Of a stretch of DNA of 64,000 nucleotides, positions 57,858 through 64,000 are shown piece by piece. Source of the DNA: Acanthochlamys bracteata. Lineage: Eukaryota > Streptophyta > Magnoliopsida > Pandanales > Velloziaceae. The notes under the pieces were generated by a model that was not told where the DNA came from, did not search any database, and saw only the letters and a program-made list of their open reading frames with translations. The stretch covers positions 2,482,501 through 2,546,500 of the forward strand of contig CM034128.1 of the NCBI GenBank assembly GCA_019914995.1. The letters are read 5' to 3'. The number at the start of each line of letters is the position of its first letter. The first letter of the stretch is position 1. The translations under genes and the position numbers were made by a program.

Positions 57858-60807
57858 TCACACAGTTGCAGCTTTTAGAGTAAGAAAATCTGACACCTTA
57901 TTGGTGTAGAAATCTGGTTGTATGGTGTTATTGGGGCTTTGAAGGGTTTGCAGAGATGTAACACCTACAACAGATAAAAGCCAAATTAGATAGTACTAGT
58001 AGTCTCTTCTTTTTGGGTAAAGAAAACAAATTATCAGCATTTCTGTTGAAGAGGCATGGTCCTGAACTATTACCAGAAAGAACAAGAAGAGTTTTGCAGC
58101 CACCATTTTGCCCAAAGAGGATATCTGTGTCCAAGCGGTCTCCAACCATGCATATTTGAGATTTGGAAATACCAAATCTGTAATTATCAATTATATTTGT
58201 AAAGAATATTTGAAAAAAAAAAAATGAAAATTAACTGCTAAGGTGCCTATTATAAGCCAACAGATACTGCTACTCAGCTTCTGTACCACTCTTCATGCAC
58301 TATATTATTCGCTTATCAGAGGAACATAAATATGAAGGACGAAGTCTCACTTGTTTGATAAGTAGTCCATCATAAAAGTAGATGGCTTTCCTACAACAAG
58401 TGGTTCTCTTTGAGTGGAGCCGCACAATGCACCAACCATTGAACCACCACCTAATAGAGAAAACAAAATTAGCAAAATGCAATATAAGTTTCAGTAACAA
58501 AAAGGCAAGCATTCAATTGAAATGAAGATTAATATTTCTGCACCTTCGTACTAGCTGTTGTATGCATTTGTTTCCATGGTAACAAGCACGTCTAATAGAA
58601 GAGCCTAAATTGAACTTCTAAATCTGTAATATATGAACATACCAGCCCATTCTTGAGCATCTGTCAGATGAGTTACTGCATCACGGTTCGTTGCAATAAA
58701 CAGACAGCCAGGATTTTCGCGAATACAGAGTGTGCCATACCTTCAATATGGAAATCAGTGAACGTAGTAAGAAAACAAGAATTTAAGAGAACCGAGGTAT
58801 TCCAGGATATGGTAGACAGTCTACTAACAAAGAAATTGTGCCTCAAAACTTCAACTAAAGTGCTGAAGTTAATTTTGAATAGTATCAATGTATTTACACT
58901 ACAGAAGTACAAGGGAAAGTGCCAAACTATAGGAAACTTACTGAACTTTGAAGTAATTAAAATAACGATCAAAACCAACAACAACTGCTCCAACCTGAAT
59001 ACAGTGCATTTACACGTGTTAGATAAAGGTCTGCAGAAAACTTCTTTTGTGGTTGTTAGAAGAGCTTTACATAAATAAGAAAAAGAGATAACCATACATA
59101 TTGAAAGATTTGTGCAAAGGATATAGATACATACATTCTCATCATGTTCCATCAAGAAACCAGGTTTAAGTTCAATTCTTTTATCTCCATCTTCCTGCAA
59201 AATTGAAGCAGATAATATTATAGAAAGTTTGGAACTCAAGCTTATTCTAGGACAACTACTCAGAAGGAAACGTACTGGACCTCCAAGATACTGGAAACCA
59301 GCAAGCTCTAACTCCTTTAGAATCCCTTCTTCACCTATAACATATACCTGAATTTTCAGAAATAAGTTTAGACAAGGAAAACATTGCATAGAATTATAAG
59401 TTGAAGGCAACCAATTCAGATAACTCTTACAGAAAGATAATGAGAATACTATGAGAAATTGTGAAAATCCTAACCTACACTTTGAATTGGGTCATTTTCA
59501 GAAAGTTAATACATCATACCAGCAGTATGCAGTGAAATCAATGAATGCTAGTAGTAGATAAATTACAGAAATGCTACTTAGGCAGATATGCAATCCTTCC
59601 TATTTAATGAATGACACAACATATTCATTGAAATATGATCTAGCTGAAGCAATACAGCTTTATTTAAGACATATACAGCTTGTTCTTATAATACAAAGCA
59701 GTATTTAGTTCTACTTCACTGCTTGAAAGATTTGATCATAATTGAAACCATATGCTGAGAAGAGTGTTGAGGATAAACTTATGTAGGTGACAATACAAAT
59801 GGAATTCATTTGGGAAATTTTCATATACTTTAGGGTTTAGTGTTTGAGGTGATGATACAGTTAGAAACATGCAAAAGCATATGCCATTAACTACCTTCTT
59901 ATCTTGGGAAAAGTTGATGGACTTTAAGTATGCAGCTGCAGCAAATGAAGAAGCAAAGATCTCTTCCTGAATGTTACAACAAACAAAGAAAATATTTCAA
60001 GACATAGTATTGGCTGACTCATATATCCTCTTGGTTGTAACACCACAAAAAAGAATTGTGCACACAAAACCTGACCTCGGTAACACTGAGACCCAAAGTC
60101 TCAAATTTCTTTCCATATTGCTTCCTTGACTTTGTCGAGTTGTTGGTGACAAAGACTAACCTTTTGCCCTGTATCATTCATAATAGACAACATTTGACAT
60201 TCGATACCATCTCTCCACTGGCAACTACTAGTCATGTTATAATAAGAAAGGCCCTTATCACATCAAAGCATAAACAAATTCAGGGGGTAACCTTGGACCG
60301 CAACATATCCAATGTCTCGGGCACACCGTCAATGAGCTTATCCCCCTTCCAAATAACTCCTGCAATCCAACAACACCCAAAAGAACATTTCAAAGTAAAG
60401 CAGTAATTCAGCCTCAATAATCATTGTTCGGTTACAACCAGTCTTCTATTACTAACTAAATGAAATTCTACTCAATTTCTAACTTCTTAACTAAAAGATC
60501 CATTGATAACCAACCGTTTCAAATTTCAAACTAATATTATAGGGTAGTGAAAAGCAAGTGGATCACCATCACAATCGAAGATGAACGTCTCCACAGAATC
60601 AATAAGTTCATCAGGATTAACAAGCTTCTGCGCGGAAGCAACAACAGAGGATCCTGCTGAAGACATCCCGCGAACAAACTTGCCAGGCCGTCGCTGAGCA
60701 CCAGCGACGGAGGAGAACAACAAGCGGCTATGTGGACTCGCTGATACAATCGATGAAGGAGAGCAAAGGGCGACCAACGAGTGAGCTGTTACTCTTCTCG
60801 CCAGCAT
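57858..60807 (-). CDS. PGLP1: Chloroplast 2-phosphoglycolate phosphatase
   Basis: HAD-superfamily enzyme hydrolysing 2-phosphoglycolate to glycolate in the chloroplast, the first step of photorespiration. Eleven exons join in phase to 355 residues: 60807-60567, 60359-60292, 60168-60076, 59966-59895, 59347-59276, 59194-59135, 58994-58942, 58740-58643, 58450-58351, 58177-58074 and 57964-57858. The ATG at 60807 opens a Ser/Arg-rich, acid-poor transit peptide (MLARRVTAHSLVALCSPSS). HAD motif I is FIFDCDG with catalytic Asp78 and Asp80; motif II is VFVTNNSTKSRKQYGKKFE. Further blocks are EEIFASSFAAAAYL, VYVIGEEGILKELELAGFQY, GFLMEHDEN, VVVGFDRYFNY, LFIATNRDAVTHLTDAQEWA and REPLVVGKPS, then motif IV MVGDRLDTDILFGQNGG. 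The C-terminus is LKAATV. The gene is complete; the shorter-than-usual transit peptide region is within family variation. Confidence 0.95.
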
Positions 60808-60849
60808 CACTGCTCTTCTGTTGATCGATTGCTTCCCTTCGCGTTATCT

Positions 60850-62405
60850 TCGCAGTAGTAGTTGTTCAATAGAGAGTTTGTAAAACTGATGAACGATTGA
60901 TTCTATTTGTAGGCATGGCATGGCTACAACTATCTTCCAGATTCTGGTTCAGAATTGAGGGAATTTAATTTGTGGATAATGAATACATATAAGTTGATTT
61001 TATGGTATTCGTTACGTTGGTTGTGTTCTGAGGGTGTGGGAACTTTTATAAAGTCCTTAGTGTACTCGATAAAAGTTGAGAGAAAAAACCAAAAAGGTGT
61101 AAGCTGATGACTTTTACAAGAACATATATACATTTTAGTTATAAGTAACCATACCAGAAATTTCAATACATTGATTCCCGAACCACAACAAAATTAGATT
61201 ACTGAATTGAACTATAAAATAGTTCCTGACCTTAACCATAGGAAGGAAACTGATAACAATAACTTGCCAACTTTATCAGAACTGTACATAATGAAAAAAT
61301 CCACAATTTCTAGCTTTAAAGTGCATGTAAGCAATCTCTGGGTCTCAGGCAACGTTATCCCACTATTACTCGAACAAAAGCATCTCCCATATGCAGGCCT
61401 TCGAAATTTGGGCAACCGGTGTGATTTCACAGTCACGTTTACTAAAAGTTGATCAGCAGTAGCGCTAATCTAGAGGAGCTTCAAGGTTACTGGACGAGTT
61501 TATGTAGAAGAGAAACAATGAAGCACCCTTATGCACAGCTGAAAACTACCATGATGTGGTGCTTATTGGAACTGCAGTTTTTCTGGCCACTTCTAGAAAC
61601 TCTCAAGAGACTTCTGAAACCTTCATGTTTATCAAATAGACCAACTGGAAGAAATTGTCACTTTCCATCTGTGAGAGCTTGCTAAGTTGAATCTTTTAGC
61701 CAATATCTGCTTTTGAAGGACATAGAAACACTACGATCAGAATAACAGCTATACAAACACAATATATATTCACATTGCACAAAAAATTGCCAGTCACAAC
61801 AAGAACAAAAACCACATATAAGCTGAAACGTTGATACAAATAATAAGTGACAAATTGTTGCCATTACTAGCAGGATAGGATTCTAAAGAGCATCTTTGGT
61901 GATCAACTTTCCAGAGACTGCAGTATCATTCTTTCAGATGGTACTTTAAATAGGAAGGTAGTTCCTACAAACAGTGAAAAGTTTAATAGAAACTTACAAC
62001 TCTTAAAAACTAGACTCGCTTTAGGGCTCCAGAAACAACAAATCTTAATAGTTAATGTAGTGCAGAAGCACTTGAGACACTTTCGAGTTCACATGTCTTT
62101 AAATCTCGGTTAAAAGGATATTCAGAAAATTAAACATAAGATTTTTAAGGGAGTATATTACCATGCATTTCCAGTTTTGGTGTATAAATAGCTAGAAGGT
62201 AAAATACCAAATCAACATACCTCGCGCACATCCATCAGTTCAAGTCCAACCAAACAGCATCCAGTCCCAGCCCACCTTAGCGGCTCTCATCTCATCACCA
62301 GGTTGAATGGCACAAATCACCAAATCAACTGTTAAAAAAATGTGGCTGCTTTAGTTAAGATGACTAAGTCACAACCATAGCCTGTAGTCACACCTCAAAA
62401 CCAGT
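60850..62405. other. Intergenic; promoter of phosphoglycolate phosphatase and no other gene recognised
   Basis: Open frames at 61207-61685 and 61212-61436 show no motif I recognise. The first few hundred bases right of 60807 should hold the phosphatase promoter. Confidence 0.35.
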
Positions 62406-62410
62406 ATAAA

Positions 62411-63998
62411 TCAGCCAACTTCTTCATCCTTTATAACAGCTTCTCCAGAGTCATCCTTAATTAGAGGTTTCACAGATCCAGCAAGTATCCTTCTCCTCTT
62501 AGCTTGAATTTGGTTCACATATTCAGCAACTACCGCGCTAAATCTTGGCGGAGGTTTTGTTGAGGATACATTGACACCCGCCTTCTTCAAAGCTAGTGAA
62601 ATAGTCCTTTGAGTCTTTTGCAAATGCACATGACAGAGGGATGGGACTGCAGATCTCAGAATTGGCTTCTGACAGCTAATAGCATTCAAACTGTCAAGAT
62701 TCACACAGTTATGAAATGAAGGCAGCTCTCTGACAGAAATGATAGTTACAGTAAACTTCGATGCAGAAAAAATGTAATATATTGCTGCCGTCATTAATAG
62801 AACATGAAGAACTGCGATGCAAAAGTATCATCTATTTAACAAAGGTTCTAGGCAGAGAATGTGCTTATTTTTCAAAATAAACAAAATACATAAAGCCAAT
62901 AAGAACTTCTACATGATTGCCTATTACTAATATATTACTCGCTACTCTAAATCTAAGATGTGACATTCAACGTATGACTAATTCTGTCATACCAATAGTC
63001 AATTTAAAGCACTTTATATGAAAATAACAAATAAAAGAACTACTATCAATTTCAAAGGCACATATATTTTAGGATCCTTCCAAATTAACCACTACCATTC
63101 TGGTCTTCATTTTAATTACTCAAATTTACATTGTTACTTTCAGCTAGTGGCCACGAATGTTCCTAAAAGAATTTCATCAAATCACTTTCGTGCAGTTTTT
63201 CCCAAATGCTACAAAGTCGCATACAAATGCCAAAACTAGTTGCTCAAAGTACATGCATGCTTTGTTCAATCTAGAGTTACCAAGAGCCACGCACAGTTGC
63301 ATAAATACAATTCTCAAGGTCCCTGTTGTTTGATTTTGCATTAAGTAGATTAATGCTAGTTAAGAACTGTGAAGTTGTAGAACATGTGGAAAGCAGTTAA
63401 GCTAATCCTAAAGAGTGAGATGGAGCTTTAATGTTTTATGAAGAGTTGGTCACATCCTGACATATGAATCACATCCTAAACATATGAATTTTTCAGGAGA
63501 GTTAAGGAGTCATATAATAACTATTTTAATTAACTCTATATAACTCTCCCCACTGAGAAGTTTTAGTATCACTAATTTAATTAACTCTATACAGTGCTCC
63601 CTATGCAAAGAAATACTAATTTCAAAAATCAAAGAGTTAAACAAGTCCTGATAACTCTTAAAACTTCTACCTGAACATTAAAAGAATGTAGCGTTTAGAT
63701 GAAAGTAGGGAAGAAAATCAATTTTAGCACTGTCCATTAATTTTGTCACTTCTACCTGGACAGGAAGGAGCAAAAACCCCTATACTACAAACCACAAGCA
63801 TAATCTCAATCAACACATTAACAATAACAAAGAAATTTCATATACACCAACCAACAATAAATAAAAATTAAGGCAGAATATGAAGAAAAAATTTACTTTT
63901 TGTTCATGTGCTTGCAACCCTTGTACAGGGTCTGGTCGGTATCCGATAAAATATGTGCGTGGCAATACTTCGTCAAAGGCATAGCCTTTGATTTGCAA
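62411..63998 (-). CDS. Unrecognised gene, 3' exons only
   Basis: Two convincing minus-strand coding blocks are seen. From the right edge to about 63893 the sequence reads LQIKGYAFDEVLPRTYFIGY then RPDPVQGLQAHEQK, ending at a GTAAAT donor. From about 62650 (after an ATCTGCAG acceptor) to the stop at 62411 it reads QKTQRTISLALKKAGVNVSS, PPPRFSAVVAEYVNQIQAKR and ends in an acidic Lys-rich tail (IKDDSGEAVIKDEEVG). I did not find the exons between them, so the link is an assumption from shared strand and lack of other gene signals. The basic-then-acidic C-terminus suggests a nuclear protein, but no domain is recognised and the 5' part is outside the window. Confidence 0.4.
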
Positions 63999-64000
63999 GC

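Noticed and set aside
58653-59410. Long frames of 141 and 245 residues overlapping phosphoglycolate phosphatase
   Set aside because: They run through the introns between exons 5 and 8 of that gene; the true exons inside are in other frames or only partly included.
61207-61685. Open frames of 74-81 residues on both strands
   Set aside because: No motif, overlapping opposite frames, no splice context.
1-64000. CRISPR arrays, bacterial operons, tRNA or rRNA genes
   Set aside because: No regularly spaced repeats, no prokaryotic gene spacing, and no cloverleaf or rRNA signature noticed by eye; a tRNAscan run would be needed to exclude tRNAs fully.

Overview
The window is nuclear DNA of a flowering plant, most likely a eudicot. 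The genes are intron-rich with GT-AG (and some GC-AG) junctions in an AT-rich background. The gene set is plant-specific: a nitrate reductase, an FT-type flowering-time protein, photorespiratory phosphoglycolate phosphatase, PLS-type pentatricopeptide repeats and a plant putative methyltransferase. The species cannot be named from the sequence alone. Exon coordinates were derived by hand from splice motifs, reading phase and remembered family sequences. No alignment was run.

Layout, left to right: (1) 0.76-2.35 kb, minus, 5' part of an SLC35F-type membrane transporter whose 3' exons lie outside the window. (2) 4.5-6.2 kb, plus, a decayed QUASIMODO2-like methyltransferase. (3) 7.1-11.3 kb, plus, an intact UBX-domain protein (PUX11-like). 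(4) 12.3-14.4 kb, plus, a decayed PPR gene split by a solo LTR with a 5-bp target duplication. (5) 17.2-20.0 kb, minus, a complete four-exon FT-like gene with unusual key residues. (6) 22.7-23.3 kb, a terminal-inverted-repeat element. (7) 25.6-28.0 kb, plus, a decayed PTI1-like kinase. (8) 29.3-32.9 kb, plus, GEMIN2. (9) 33.4-34.0 kb, a possible signal-peptide exon and a duplicated scrap of GEMIN2 exon 4. (10) 35.1-39.6 kb, minus, a complete four-exon nitrate reductase. (11) 42.5-46.0 kb, minus, an unresolved transcription-unit-like stretch. (12) 47.3-52.5 kb, minus, a complete 14-exon CMP-sialic-acid/UDP-galactose-transporter-like gene. (13) 54.5-57.1 kb, plus, relics of a CID-type RNA-binding protein and of an unrecognised gene. 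(14) 57.9-60.8 kb, minus, a complete 11-exon phosphoglycolate phosphatase. (15) 62.4-64.0 kb, minus, exons of an unrecognised gene leaving the window.

The genes are independent single transcription units and form no shared pathway or cluster. The most striking overall pattern is intact genes alternating with intron-bearing, frameshifted relics of unrelated gene families. That is what gene loss after a whole-genome or segmental duplication would leave. The most interesting single gene is the FT-like one: its FT-type loop is partly kept, but the position that separates florigen from the TFL1 repressor carries the TFL1-type histidine. Several GC-AG introns are also required to keep frame in otherwise intact genes.
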